Below, piece by piece: positions 48,066 through 60,700 of a DNA stretch of 64,000 nucleotides (position 1 is its first letter; every line of letters begins with the position of its first letter). Below the pieces are notes generated by a model that saw only the letters and a list, made by a program, of their open reading frames with translations, was not told the DNA's origin and did not search any database. Origin of the DNA: Zeugodacus cucurbitae. Its lineage: Eukaryota > Arthropoda > Insecta > Diptera > Tephritidae. The stretch is taken from NCBI RefSeq assembly GCF_028554725.1, contig NC_071668.1, forward strand, positions 49,209,732 to 49,273,731, read 5' to 3'. A program made the translations under genes and the position numbers.

Positions 48066-49120
48066 TTATTTCATCCTCTCATACGTATGAAATAAATTCA
48101 TATGACTTAAATTTAAAGACTTCCGTTTCGTTACAGTTTCTAAAGAAATTTCATTTATAGCATTTTCACATTTGGCAATGATATCCGGCATTTCACTCAG
48201 TTCATTTTGAAATGCGGTCCAAGCAAAATGCACATCTTCATCCTTAGTATCCATCCCACAAATAAAAAAAAGGTAAGAAAATCTTACCAGCATGCATCGA
48301 TTGAACCATATAGATTTTTTTCTTGTCCAAAATCCGTTGCAACAAACGTTTTGTCAATTCATTTGCACCTCTAATTCGGAAACAAACAATGCCAAGTGTG
48401 ACTTTAGCTACCAATTCAAAGCGATTATTAGCTAAAACAAATTTTTCGAAACGCTCTGAAAGCTTTAGATTTTAGATGCTGATGATTTCTCCGTAATCCT
48501 TCAGCACCCACTGTGCGGAAAGTGATCCAGATTTTAAGTGCCCGGAAACGTTTGCCCAGCGAGATTTACCAATTGCGGAAGTCAGGCAGTTGGATTTTGT
48601 TATTGTTTTGGATGTTTTGCAAGTATATGCGGTTCACCTGAAGAGTTTCCACGACTTTTCTAGCATCTTTTAGCCACATAACTGCACAATCATAATTGAC
48701 CATTAGTAATTTGTGCAGATTTATATTCAGGGAATCAATATACTGCAATCCGTCATGCAAATGTGCATATTCATCTAATGCTAAAGCGGCACCTGCATAT
48801 GCTGCATCCACATGCAACCAAATTGGATTACGCTGACAGATCTGTGCTAGTTCTCTGATGTCATCGTAAGCGCAAGTGCCAGTTGTACCGAGTGTAGCTA
48901 TGCACATAGTAGGTATTAACTCTCGCCATAAATCCTCTTTGATCGCTGCTTCCAACTGTTTGGCGCGCAGCAAAAAATCATCTTCAGTTGTTAGCAATTT
49001 GATGGGCAAACAGGCCATTCTGCCTACCTTTTGTATGCAACTATTACTCTGGTCACTTGAATATGCAATCAATTCGCCTCTAATGCTACTTTCGCTCATT
49101 TGGGTTTGTTTTATGACCAT
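48066..49120 (-). pseudogene. amd: Broken alpha-methyldopa-hypersensitive-like (amd) decarboxylase
   Basis: The minus strand reads the C-terminal ~60% of an AADC-family protein closest in memory to Drosophila amd. QMSESSIRGELIAYSSDQSN, HVDAAYAGAAL, and NLHK (amd-like, where DDC has NPHK) come first. Further words are LGIVCFRIRGANELTKRLL and CGMDTKDEDVHFAW. It is broken: TAA replaces Gln after PDFRNW (48566-48568), the frame shifts near 48465, and it shifts again in a T8 run near 48263-48270. The N-terminal ~200 residues are absent upstream. A transposon fragment starts 545 bases away. The intact gene, if any, lies elsewhere; assembly error cannot be excluded. Confidence 0.85.
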
Positions 49121-49665
49121 TTATAATTATAAAAAGACAAAGACATAAGAAGAAAGAACTAGGCTCCACCTACCGTATTTGATAAATTTTGCACAGGTGT
49201 CTTATCCTCTTTTTCAGATTCAAAAAGTGTTTTTATGGAAACAGAATCATACTAAAGATAAGAGGAAAATGGACAAAATAAAAAAAAACGTAATTTGGAG
49301 GTACCGAAACTTCGATCTATCATGCGGAAACGAAAATGTTAGAGCACCGTTGCAATAAATACATTACTATAGATGGAGATTTTGTCGAAGAAAAATACAT
49401 ATTATTTTAAGGAATATATTCTATTATATAATAGTTTTGGTTTTTTCATACCATGTTGAATGTATTCAAATAAATTGATAACAAATATTTTGGGTATTTC
49501 AAACTATATAATATATGTATGTGGCGTATTAATTATATCCAGAAAATAATTAACTGATTACATAGCACAACTATTTTCACACATCAACCCCATATTATTT
49601 TGCACATTTTTACCGTTCTCGAATATCTCGTAAATAGCGTATCAATAGTTGTATAGCGCCAATTC
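49121..49665. other. AT-rich gap where amd 5' exons would be expected
   Basis: No AADC-family N-terminal sequence could be read on the minus strand here. The DNA is AT-rich with short broken frames. Confidence 0.5.
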
Positions 49666-50896
49666 CAATTGTTCTTCAGGCGGGTAATTGCTATTCGAAT
49701 TTCATCATGGACAGGTAATGGAACATCTATTCCATCGTCATCGATTGGGAAATCGGGTTCGCCAACTCCTGGTGTTGTACTTTCACTGCCATTCAGCAGG
49801 TCGGAGAAGTGTTCCCTCCATAATCCCAGTATGCCCTGGACACCGGTTACGAGATTACCACCTTGGTCTCTACATGAGGATGCTCCAGTCTTGAAACCTG
49901 CGTTAAGTCGCTTCATTTTTTCATAAAATTTTCGAGCATTCCATCTGCGTGTTACGCGTGTTTCGATCAGGAGACAGTCAAGTAGCTTGATGTATTTTCT
50001 TATGCTGGAATCTGGTACTACAGACGACAATATTTCGGGCCCCAGCGAAGTCGATCAGCCTCTGGCCGTTTGGCGATGTGTCATCATGGAGGCTGAATTT
50101 TCCGACAGTTGTGCCAAAGTCACCTTCTTTACCCACCCTGGCGTTAAAATCGCCAAGCACGATTTTGACATCGTGACGGGGGCAGCGCTCATAGGTGCGT
50201 TCTAGGCGCTCATAGAAAACATCTTTGGTCACATCGTCCTTCTCTTCCGTTGGGGCGTGGGCGCAAATAAGCGATATGTTGAAGAACCTCGCTTTGATGC
50301 GGATTGCTAGATGTTCATCCACCGGTGTGAATGCCAGGACTCGGCGACGGAGTCTCTCTCCCACCACAAATCCAACACCAAATTTGCGCTCCTTTATATG
50401 GCCGCTGTAGTAGATGTCACAAGGACCCACCTTCTTCCGTCCTTGTCCCGTCCATAACACTTCTTGGATGGCGGTGATGTCAGCCTTTAGTCGTATGAGG
50501 ACATCAACCAGCTGGGCAGAGGCACCTTCCCAATTAAGGGTCCGGACATTCCAGGTACATGCCCTTAAATCATTATCCTTAAAACGTTTGCAGGGGTCGT
50601 CATCAAAAGGGGGGTGTCTCATCCGAGGCTTTCTTTTTCGATTTTTCATTGGTACTTCGTTTTTGTGTGGTGGGTCCCAAGCCCTACGAATAACCGCAGA
50701 AGCGGGTTCGCCTTCTCAGTTTAGCTCGCCTTCAAACGGATGTTTGTTAACTACCCAGAGGATACTTGGTCTAAAACCGTAAGTCGTGAGCTGCTTGAAT
50801 CATGTGGAGAAGAATCGTTTCTGGCCACTTCCAAGTGAATGACAATCAAAAACTTTCCTCACTTACGTGAACTTCTACACATATCTCATCCTCGAT
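49666..50896 (-). mobile_element. RTE-like non-LTR retrotransposon lacking its RT (copy 4)
   Basis: This minus-strand copy has the 5' UTR (partial 26-bp unit near 50872-50896) and a mostly open endonuclease: WNVRTLNWEGASAQLVDVL, AIQEVLWTGQGRKKVG, ICAHAPTEEKDDV, VLGDFNARVGKEGDF. At about 49949 it jumps from LSPDRNT directly to NARKFYEKMKR, an internal deletion. It stops at the ITRLKNN word, so the whole reverse transcriptase is missing. Losing the 3' half is not what 5' truncation produces, so a later deletion is likely. Confidence 0.85.
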
Positions 50897-51506
50897 TTAT
50901 TTAGCACTGCTGCACAGTGGGCCAGAAGGTAGGCAAAAGCGGCCAAAACTAAAAAATTTATCAAATTCGTTCGAAAATCCTTACTCGGGGGTTTTCGGGG
51001 TCGCTGATTACGAATCTGAAGTAAGTTTTTAAAAATTCAAAATGGCGGATCCAATATGGCGGACGAAAAATTAAAAATTCATTGGATTCGCTCGAAAATC
51101 GTTAGTCGGGGGTTTTTGGGGTCGCTGAACACGAACTGAACTGAACTGAACTGTATTAAATTGGAAGATAATTTGCTTTTTTCCTACATGATTTTTTTAT
51201 ATGATATTATTCTTTCAGGTTGAATGTGGGGGTTGGATGTTAAACTATAACGACAAATCATGTTCAGCTTGTTTATCGCTTTCTTAAATGTTATTACAAA
51301 GCCTTACTGAAAGTTTTGACGCTCCGACCATGACCATGAGAAGTATTTTTGCGCATCATTGCCATATAATGGCAATTACTGTACTATGTGCTAATTTTTT
51401 TACTATATACTTAAAACTTTTTCTAGATTTTTGGTGAAAATTTCATAGCGATATCTCAACGGGAAGTATTTATGACCGCGCCTTCATACAAGCCGAACCA
51501 CTGTGC
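50897..51506. repeat. Spacer with a two-copy 121-bp-period tandem repeat
   Basis: TCGAAAATC followed by a CGGGGGTTTT-type G-rich word and GGGGTCGCTGA occurs at about 50971-51005 and again 121 bases later (51092-51126). AATGGCGGATCCAATATGGCGG lies between them in two shorter pieces. A GAACT pentamer run (51132-51153) follows. The remainder to 51506 is unremarkable. Confidence 0.6.
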
Positions 51507-52718
51507 AATAGTTTTGTTCACATAACGGTTGTTTGTAACACCTAAAACTAAAAGAGTTAGATATAGTGTCATATATGTATACCAAAGTGATCAGGGTGAC
51601 AAGTAGATTTGAAATCAGGATGTCTGTCCGTCCGTCCGTCTGTCAGTCTGTACAAGCTTTAAGTTGAGTAAAAATTGAGATATCTTGATGAAAAATGGGC
51701 AAAATCGGATCATTGCCACGCCCACAAAATGGCGAAAACCGAAAACATATAAAGAGCTATAACTAAATTAAGCTATAGAAGTATAATTTTGGTATGAAGA
51801 AACGCACAATGAATGGCCATATGTGGATGTAATTTTTTTGGGGAAGTGGTCGTGGTCCCGCCCCCTACTAAGTTTTTTGTACATATCTCTTAAATTGTTA
51901 AAGCTAAATCATGGAAACTTTCTAGAGTCGTTTCTTTTAGGTACTACCTTATAAAGTCCGAAAATGGAAATCGTATTATAACCACGCCCACCTCCTATAC
52001 AAAGGCTATGTTGAAAACTACTAAAAATGCTTAAATTCAGTAAGGAAAACCAGTAGAAACCTTAAATTGCATTATAAAGATGGTACAGAAGAGCTTCACT
52101 CAAAATGGTATACAAAATTTTAAATGGGCATGGTTTCGCCCACTTATGGTTCAAAAACCATATCTCCGAAACTACTCGGTTTATAATGTCTTCCTATCTT
52201 CCCAATGATATGTTGTGAAAACAGTGCAAATCGGATGACAATCACGCCTACTTCCCATATAACAGAGCTTTGAAGTCGATCTGAATCGTATACTTTACAC
52301 TATATAAAGTAAGCACTAGTGAAGGTATCGGAACAGATCTTTGCAAACATACTGCATTTAAAGAGTGGCATCGCGCTTCTAAAAATCTTCGAAATCGGTC
52401 CATAAGTCTTCAAGACGCTATATATCGTATATGAGGAACTCGATGCTTCTAACAAATTTTTTACCGAAAATATAGATAAGTCTCTCAGATATTCTGAAGA
52501 AATTCAGAGGTAATATTTTTCTTCTAATAATATGTCTCCGTGCCAAAAATGAGTGAAATCGGGTCATAACTTCCCCTATCTCCCATATACTTAATAATAC
52601 GGTTTTCAAACTTTCAATGGACTTGGTAAAATTGTTTGTTATATTAATAAAATTAAATAAATAAATTGCGAGAGTATAAAATGTTCGGTGACACCCGAAC
52701 TTAGCCCTTCCTTACTTG
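51507..52718 (+). mobile_element. HINE/DINE-1-like element, near full length (copy C)
   Basis: The body is collinear with 61936-63135. It includes a GTCY microsatellite (GTCTGTCCGTCCGTCCGTCT near 51621), then the GCCACGCCCAC words, and the right end TTGCGAGAGTATAAAATG, a stem-loop (TTCGGTGACACCCGAA) and CCTTCCTTACTTG. The left hairpin is missing; the copy starts at ATAGTTTTGTTCAC. No ORF. Confidence 0.75.
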
Positions 52719-53164
52719 TTTATGTATTATTTTATTACTTTTTGGAGAAATGCCAGAATATCCAAACGTGAGTACTCAAATATACTGGCATGAAATCAAC
52801 CTTAAAATCAACCTTTAAAAAGTTAGCGACAGGTTCATTAATTAGTTTCGACAAATCTAAAGAAAGTAACTAAGAACCTACCAAGTTTTTGAAGTGCTAT
52901 GATGGTAAGCAGGCTGGACAGAAATATGCGCACCATATTAGCGCGCTAATGTTGAACAAAAAGGTACTGAGCGGATCATTAAGTTAGGTATAAAGTCCAC
53001 TAGAAAAAAAGAAAATCATTATTGTATCAACCGATTTTGTAACTTATTGCACATTCATCAAAGTATTAAGATTCGATATAATATACATATGTATATGATA
53101 GGGGAGAAGTGGAAATAACAACATTTGGAAAATAGTGTAATACAATTATTCATCTAACTATATA
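52719..53164. other. Spacer between a HINE and an RTE-like element
   Basis: No gene or repeat recognised; AT-rich. Confidence 0.4.
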
Positions 53165-56139
53165 TGGAGGATGGAGTCATATGTAGAAGTTCACGTAAGT
53201 GAGGAAAGTTTCTGACTGTCATTCACTTGGGAGTGGCCAGGAACGATTCTTTTGCATGTGGCTCAAGCAGCTCACGACTTCCGGTCTTAGACCAAGTATC
53301 CTCTGGGTAGCCAACAGACATCCGTTTGGAGGCGAGCTAAAGTGAGAAGGCGAAACCCGCCTATGCGGTTGTGCGTAGGGTTTGGGACCCACCACATAAA
53401 AACACCTCCAATGAAAAAGAAAAAACAGCCTCGGATGAGAGACCCCAATTTTGATGACGACCACTGCAAACGTTTAAAGGACTACGAAATAAGGGCATGC
53501 ACCTGGAATGTCCGGACCCTTAATTGGGAAGGTGCCTCTGCCCAGCTGGTTGATGTCCTCGAAAGAGTAAAGGCTGACATCACCGCAATCCAAGAAATGC
53601 GATGGACGGGACAAGGACGGAAGAAGGTGGGTCCTTGTGACATCTACTACAGCGGCCATATAAGGAGCGCAAATTCGGTGTGGGATTCGTGGTGGGAGAG
53701 AGACTCCGTCGTCAAGTCCTGGCATTCACTCCGGTGGATGAACGTCTAGCCACAATTCGCATCAAAGCGAGGTTCTTCAACATATCGCTGATTTGCGCAG
53801 ACGCCCCGATGGAAGAGAAGGACGAAGTGATCAAAGATACCTTCTATGAGCGCCTAGAACGTACCTATGAGCGCTGCCCCCGCCACGATGTCAAAATCGT
53901 GCTTGGCGATTTCAACGCTAGGGTGGGTAAAGAAGGTGTCTTTGGCACAACAGTCGGAAAATTCAGCCTTCCTGACGAAACATCACCAAACGGTCTGAGG
54001 CTGATCGACTTCGCCGGGCCCGAAATATGGTCGTCTGTAGTACTAGATTCCAGCATAAGAAAATCCATCAAGCTACTTGGCTGTCCCCGGATCGAATCAC
54101 TCTCAACCAGATCGATCATGTTGTGATAGATGGACGACATGTCTCCAGTGTTTTTGATGTGCGTACGCTTCGTGGTCCCAACATCGACTCGGACCACTAT
54201 CTTGGAGCTGTGGGACGGCATATCAAACTCCTTACGTACAGCTGCAACCGAAACCATTGGTTTTCGGAAAAGTAAAAAAAAAACAGCTGGTATGATGAGG
54301 ATTGTCGTCTCGCAGTGGAGAGAAAACAGACTGCCTACTTCGCGTGAAATGCGTGAGTATGAAGAGCTTGACAAGCTGGCCGACAGGGGTAATGTTCGAA
54401 AATTTTACGAAAAGATCCGGCGACTAACTGAAGGTTACAAGACCGGAGCACACTCCTGTAGGACCCCCAGAGGTGATCTAGTTATTGATGACCAGAGTAT
54501 ACTGAGTTTGTGGAGGGAACACTTCTTCAGCCTGCTGAATGCCAGTGAAAGTACAACACCAGGAGATGGCGAACCCGATTCCCCAATCGACGACGATGGA
54601 GCAGATATTCCATTGCCCGACCGTGAAGAAATTCGAATAGCAATTACCCGCTTGAAGAACAATAAGGCGGCGGGTGCCGATGGATTACCGGCTGAGCTAT
54701 TCAAACGCGGCGGCGAAGAACTGATAAGGTGCATGCATCAGCTTCTTTGCAGAATATGGTCGGAAGAAAGCATGCCTGACGATAGGAATCTCAGTGTACT
54801 CTGACCAATACACAAAAAGGGAGACCCCACAATTTGCGCCAATTACCGTGGGATAAGCCTCCTCAACATCGCGTATAAGGTTCTGTCGAGCGTATTGTGT
54901 GAAAGACTAAAGCCCACCGTCAACAAACTGATTGGACCTTATCAGAGTGGCTTTAGACCTGGAAAATCAACAACAGACCAGATATTCACCATGCGCCAAA
55001 TTTTGGAGAAGACCCGTGAAAATAGGATCGACACACACTATCTCTTTGTCGACTTTAAAGCTGCTTTCGACAGCACGAAAAGGAGCTGCCTTTATGCCGC
55101 GATGTCTGAATTTGGTATCCCCGCAAAACTAATACGGCTATGTAAGCTGACGTTGAGCAACACCAAAAGCTCCGTCAGGATCGGGAAGGACCTCTCCGAG
55201 CCGTTCGATACCAGACGAGGTTTCAGACAAGGTGACTCACTCTCGTGTGATTTCTTTAACCTGATGCTGGAGAAAATAATACGAGCTGCAGAGCTAAACA
55301 GAGAAGGTACAATCTTCTATAAGAGTGTACAGCTACTGGCGTACGCCGATGATATCGATATCATTGGAAACAACACCCGCGCCGTTAGTTCTGCTTTCTC
55401 CAGACTGGACAAGGAAGCGAAGCGTATGGGTCTGGTGGTGAACGAGGACAAGACGAAATATCTCCTGTCGTCAAACAAACAGTCAGCGCATTCGCGTCTT
55501 GGCTCCCACGTCACTGTTGACAGTCATAACTTTGAAGTTGTAGATAATTTCGTCTACCTGGGAACCAGCATTAACAGCAATAACAATGTCAGCCCGGAAA
55601 TCCAACGCAGAATCACTCTTGCCAACAGGTGCTACTATGGACTAAGTAGGCAATTGAAAAGTAAAGTCCTCTCTCGACGAACAAAAACCAAACTCTACAA
55701 GTCTCTCATCATTCCCGTCCTACTTTACGGTGCAGAAGCGTGGACGATGTCAACATCCGGAAGATTTATGGTCCCTTAAGAATTGGCAACGGCGAATACC
55801 GCAGACGATGGAACGATGGGCTGTATGTGTTATTCGACGACGACCGACATAGACATAGTTCAGCGAATAAAAAGACAGCGGCTACGCTGGCTAGGACATG
55901 TTGTTCGAATGGATGAAGGTGCTCCAGCTCTGAAAGTATTCGATGCAGTACCCGCTGGTGGAAGCAGAGGAAGAGGGAGACCTCCACTCCGATGGAAGGA
56001 CCAGGTGGAGAGGGACCTGACTTCGCTTGGAATAACCAATTGGCGCCAAACTGCCAGAAGGAGAGATGCGTGGCGCGCTGTTTTGGACTCGGCTATAACC
56101 GCGTAAGCGGTGTCTACGCCAGTCAAGAAGAAGAAGAAT
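53165..56139 (+). mobile_element. RTE-like non-LTR retrotransposon, nearly full length (copy 1)
   Basis: About 2.98 kb. It has one 26-bp 5' unit (53165-53190) and a 5' UTR to ~53410. An AP-like endonuclease follows (RACTWNVRTLNWEGASAQLV, GDFNARVGKEGVF, QIDHVVIDGRHVS), then a linker, the reverse transcriptase (54560-55760: SGFRPGKSTTDQIF, GFRQGDSLSCDFF, YADDIDIIG) and a C-terminal region (RQRLRWLGHVVRMDEGAPAL). The 3' end is a short AAGAAGAAGAA tail. It is inactive: single-base deletions near 53665 and 54018 shift the endonuclease frame, TGC became TGA at ~54804, and about 45 bases encoding ETTLGVFERKILR are missing at ~55760. It is the best reference for the other three copies. Confidence 0.88.
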
Positions 56140-56289
56140 ATATATATTTGGGATATAGTACGTACATATAAGAATTGCAACTTTTATCAAGCGCTTGAGT
56201 ATCTAGTTTGAGAAAAGAACAAACAGGATTGCGTTTTGCATTGAAAAGCCATTCTCTCTATGTCACCTCAGGCGATCAACTCATTTCAT

Positions 56290-56815
56290 CATCATGTAAT
56301 CTGGAACGCTTTTGTGTGTAAAGGAGACGCGAAACAATTGGGTTGGAATATACTGCTCGAAGATCTAGACTATGCAGACGATATATGTTTAATGTCACAT
56401 ACTTTTGCTAATATGGCTATAAGCTAGTTATGTTGAAACTATCAGAACTAACATTAATAAAACCAAATATATAAGTATCGACTCGACCTCTTCGCAGAAC
56501 TTCCAAGTCAATGGCATAGAACTCGGAAAAGAGAAATCCTTTTATTACTTGGGTGGTGTTATATCTCCTCGATCATTACGTGACGTACGGAAATAAAACA
56601 TTCAACTACAATATTAAGTCCTCAAACCGATGCCTTTGCAAAATTTGGCACGTCTTCTGGACCGTCGGCGTCTCTAATATGGACTTATGGAGCTGGCACG
56701 AGCATGTTCCGAAACGAGACCCAGATATTTTTGGAATCCACAAGGCGACGTTAAAAGTCGATCCGCTCTACTTGGAAAATAAATTTGGACATCTAAATTT
56801 CTAAGGTTTAAAAAA
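56290..56815 (+). mobile_element. Second non-LTR family: RT-domain relic
   Basis: Broken plus-strand frames read LGWNILLEDLDYADDICLMS, then QVNGIELGKEKSFYYLGGVI and IKSSNRCLCKIWHVFW. These are the YADD catalytic word and the following thumb region of a non-LTR reverse transcriptase different from the neighbouring RTE-like copy. Stops and frameshifts are frequent, and ends are undefined. Confidence 0.65.
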
Positions 56816-57202
56816 CATTGGAGCCAAATCAAGACGGTAACAAAAAATCTAAATAAATGACCGAGACTCATTCTATTTAGATGTTTGCCCCGCGCGGAGT
56901 CATTTCATAGAATATATAGCTACATATGTACTTGTGTTAAATACAATTGATTTCCCGATGTCTATCTGTAATGGGTCAATGAGTCCAATTTGGTACCTAA
57001 TATTCTCTTGACATCCTTATATTACGATGGTTTAAACGGGCTATATACATGTAAACTTTTCAAATATCATTCACACATGGGCAAAAAAATATCCGCCATT
57101 ATCCTTAATTACCCTTTGAAGGTACGCCACATCAAAACAACAAAATTGAGACTTTTCAGAAATATTATAATTAATTAGTAATAATTGTATTAAATTCATT
57201 CA
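56816..57202. other. Spacer, no feature seen
   Basis: AT-rich DNA between two retrotransposon relics. Confidence 0.4.
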
Positions 57203-57480
57203 GGTTGTTGGTGTTGTTGTAGCGGTTACCCAAGCCTGCCTGAAACCGCAAGCCTAGCCAAATTGTCATCGAAGTCATCTAACGGGAGGCCCAGGAAACG
57301 AGCTGTTTCGATAGGGTCGGACCAAAGGGAAAGTGATGTTAGATGAGTAGGGTTAATGGGGGCATGCAAAGAGGTGGTTAGTGTCATGCGGGGACTCTTT
57401 GCATGCAGGACATATGTAGAGTATGTCAAGGTCTAGTCTGGATAGGTAGGAGTTTAATCTGCTACAATATCCAGAAGAAG
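57203..57480 (-). mobile_element. Jockey-type non-LTR 3' end with (CAA)n tail
   Basis: On the minus strand it reads ICPACKESPHDTNHLFACP-like cysteine/histidine sequence (one frame break), then SLWSDPIETARFLGLPLDDF and DDNLARLAVSGRLG. A CAA-type tail follows (GTTGTTGGTGTTGTTG on the plus strand). Same family as 1-680 and 8343-8712; only the last ~90 codons remain. Confidence 0.75.
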
Positions 57481-57760
57481 TTGTGCAAGGGTCAATTCTA
57501 ATTCATTTAGGTTCTTTGACTTTACTATAGATAAATCAAGCATAAAGGTATTATCAAATTGTGGCCGTTAGATATGAGGACCTCAGTGCATGCTGCTGAA
57601 TTAAATTCAAAAATTTCAGTCAATTTGCAAAATATCTTCATTTAATTAAGTGAGTATGCGTCGCTGGTCCTAAAAATGAATAAAATCCGTTCAGTACTTT
57701 CCTAGCCACCATATATTCAATATTATTTAAATTTTTATTCTACTGGTCTTTATAACACAA
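57481..57760. mobile_element. Possible HINE body fragment
   Basis: ATATGAGGACCTCAGTGC at 57573 resembles CATGAGGACCTCGGTGC in the complete HINE, and AAAATCCGTTCAGTACTTTCC follows as in another relic at 32812. Both ends are missing. Confidence 0.35.
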
Positions 57761-60700
57761 ATAGTCAATATGCAATAACAAACAACAAATTTAAGTGAAC
57801 GTAATATTGTTGGTATACATATGTACATATGTACATGCAAAGATATTAAGTGCCAATTGAATAATTAACCCATATTCTATATATAATAAAATTCGTTATT
57901 CCAGTATAAAGTTGAGTATACCGAATATATCGGTTAATATGTGAAAAAATTTGATGATATTATAAAAATATATGATTTGGGGTAGATAAATAATATAATA
58001 ATTTCAGTAAAGCGCTCGATGTCTCAATACAATTAAGCGAGAATACCTGGATTAAAATTATGCTATACTTGATTTATCATACATACTCGTATATATAATT
58101 TACGCTTTCTCCGTAATATTCGATTCTTCAAGAGTTTTACCTTTTTTGCCTACTCTATTTGAGTATTTTATTAATACCTTACATGTATTTACATATAAGT
58201 TTTTCTCAAAGCATACATTTATAAAGTAAGGCTGTACAATACATTTCCGTTTATGTGTGATTAATTGTGATACAAATTAAGAAATAATTTCCCTGCTTAA
58301 GCCGCTTAGTAAACGTGAAACGGTATTTATTATTGATTTTGCCTAATAGTGTTTATGCATGCGCGTAAGAGTGACAATAAAACAATATTTCTTACTTTTA
58401 CGTAAATTTACACGCATAAGTACCATTACCTTCGTGAGTTAGTAAATATTCGTATTTATGCACTCAAGAAGTTATACGCGTGCATATTTATTTACACGCG
58501 TATTTGATATTGTCAAATATGGGAAAAGAAAATAGTTCATTTTGAAGTGTTTTGATGCAGCCCCTTCGGTCTCAAGTGTTACCCGCTAAGGGAAGCCTTC
58601 CAGTGAGCTGCCACTTTTCAAATTGCTGAATACGCTTTGCGAAATCTTCAGCTAACCAAGAGCCGTTGATGAATTTGTGTTGCTGATAATGGACGGTTGA
58701 TGTTGTTGTTGTTGTTGTATTTTGTTTTTGTAACTTGAATGCGAGCAAGTATATGTACATAGCGTCTACTGCGACGGCGCTGGAAGTGCGTTTTCCATTG
58801 GCTTTTGCGCTGGAGTAGACTGGAGAATCGGAGAGTGACAATATGATAAGATAATTTCAGTGACAGTTGTTGTTGTTGTTATTATTATTTGTTTTACTCA
58901 AAATATCAATATGGCATTTATTTTCCCCACTGCTACAAAAGGGGTGGAGTCTAAATATGGAAGGTATTTACAAAATGCACACCCACACACATACACGTGC
59001 CAACTCCTTACATATATGCATGTAATAGGTGCGTGTGAGTGTGTGTAGGTCTGCAGCGCTCACTTTTCCCGCCTTTGTGACACAATTTCTACTTGTTCTC
59101 TCTCTGCACTTTATTATTTACATAGACTGCACTTATGGTGCGTTGGTTGGTACGATTGCAAACCGGAAAGGTTATAACTTCCGATGACTTGGGAATAAGG
59201 TGTCGTGCAGACTTGGCGGATAACGGTTGTTTGCTATATGTACGTATGTGTGTTTACTGTGTGTTTGCAAGTTGCAGTGCACATGAAAAAAGCACTTAAA
59301 GTACATACATACAAACAAACATATGCTCACATGAAAATAGTTGCGTTCAGAGTGTCATTTGCTTTTTGTTTTCTCCAGTGAATTTCATATCATACATACT
59401 TCATACATTCATACAACATATATCCATATACATATGTACATATCGACGGACATTATTGCCGAAGCAATATCAGCACTAACACCATTGAAAGCTTTATATA
59501 AAACAAAAAAAAGGATATGTATATATGTATGTAAAACGTGAGCATTAGTTGGTAAATGCGACAAATAGGAAGGATATTTAAACGCTAAAATAATGGGCCG
59601 ACAAAAACTAAATCGTTGAAAAGCTCAAAATGCACAAAGCTGGAAAAGTTAGTAACTGTTACCGCACACAAAAGAAAGACGCTTTGGCGCATTCGTACTT
59701 GTAGAACAATTAAAGTGAAATTAAATGAGATACAAAGATTCTGGGTGCGCGCAAAATCAAGCTCAAGTTGCATATTTGTTTCCTTGGGTTTGCTTATACT
59801 TTGTCGCTATCTTTGAACTCTGCGCTCTAGTACAAAGCTTCAGATGTTTCACGCCTACACGCACGACTTGCTTACTTGATTTCAATATTATATAGTTTAT
59901 GGACACCTCCTTAAACCTTTCTTCAATTCCATCAATTTTTGTTTATGGTAGTCTATTTATGTACATATATGTATTTATGACAGGTATTTATTCGATTCAC
60001 TACTACTTAAGTTGTGATAAATCACCTCTTGCTTATCCTCAAAAGCTATTTTTTTGTTCTTATAGTCATTGTAGATACACTTTTTTTAAATTTTTTCAAT
60101 TTAAGTTTTCAACATGTAAATTTGCTGTATTATGCACATCACTCACTTTAATCACAATAAGTCGATATTTTTTAATATTTACATAAAATTCTGTATACGG
60201 TCAACTATTAATGTGCATTGTCTAACCACTAAGTGTATTTTTTCTCATACAAGGATGTTTTTCAGTCGGTGACTTCTTATTACCAAGACCACAGGACTGA
60301 ACCCGTAGAGGAGAAGGTCTCTAAAGAAAGTTGTAAGCCTCATTTGTTACAGGCGTTTTTAAATTGAAATTTATTTCATAAAATTATTCGTAATACATTA
60401 GTTAAAACACTTAGAACCGAATGTTCATTTATATATGTATGTGCGTATATGCACTTTTTATTTTCTTTCCTCTCTACTATATTTCGTAATTGTTGTCGCT
60501 CAACAAAATAAAACATATGACATTGATTTGATCAATTTGAGATCAGAGTACAATTTTAGAAATTATTCATAATATTTTTGGGAGTTACCAAAGACATTTT
60601 TGTTACCAAGTTCGTTTGTTCAACATGACTCAGCAATTGCCATTAGATTTTGGAGTGTTTGGATAAGCAATATCAAATTTATTGACAATATTTATTTGCC

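Noticed and set aside
58572..58841. Open minus-strand frame of 89 codons with a Thr run
   Set aside because: The Thr run comes from a GTT microsatellite and the rest shows no recognised domain.
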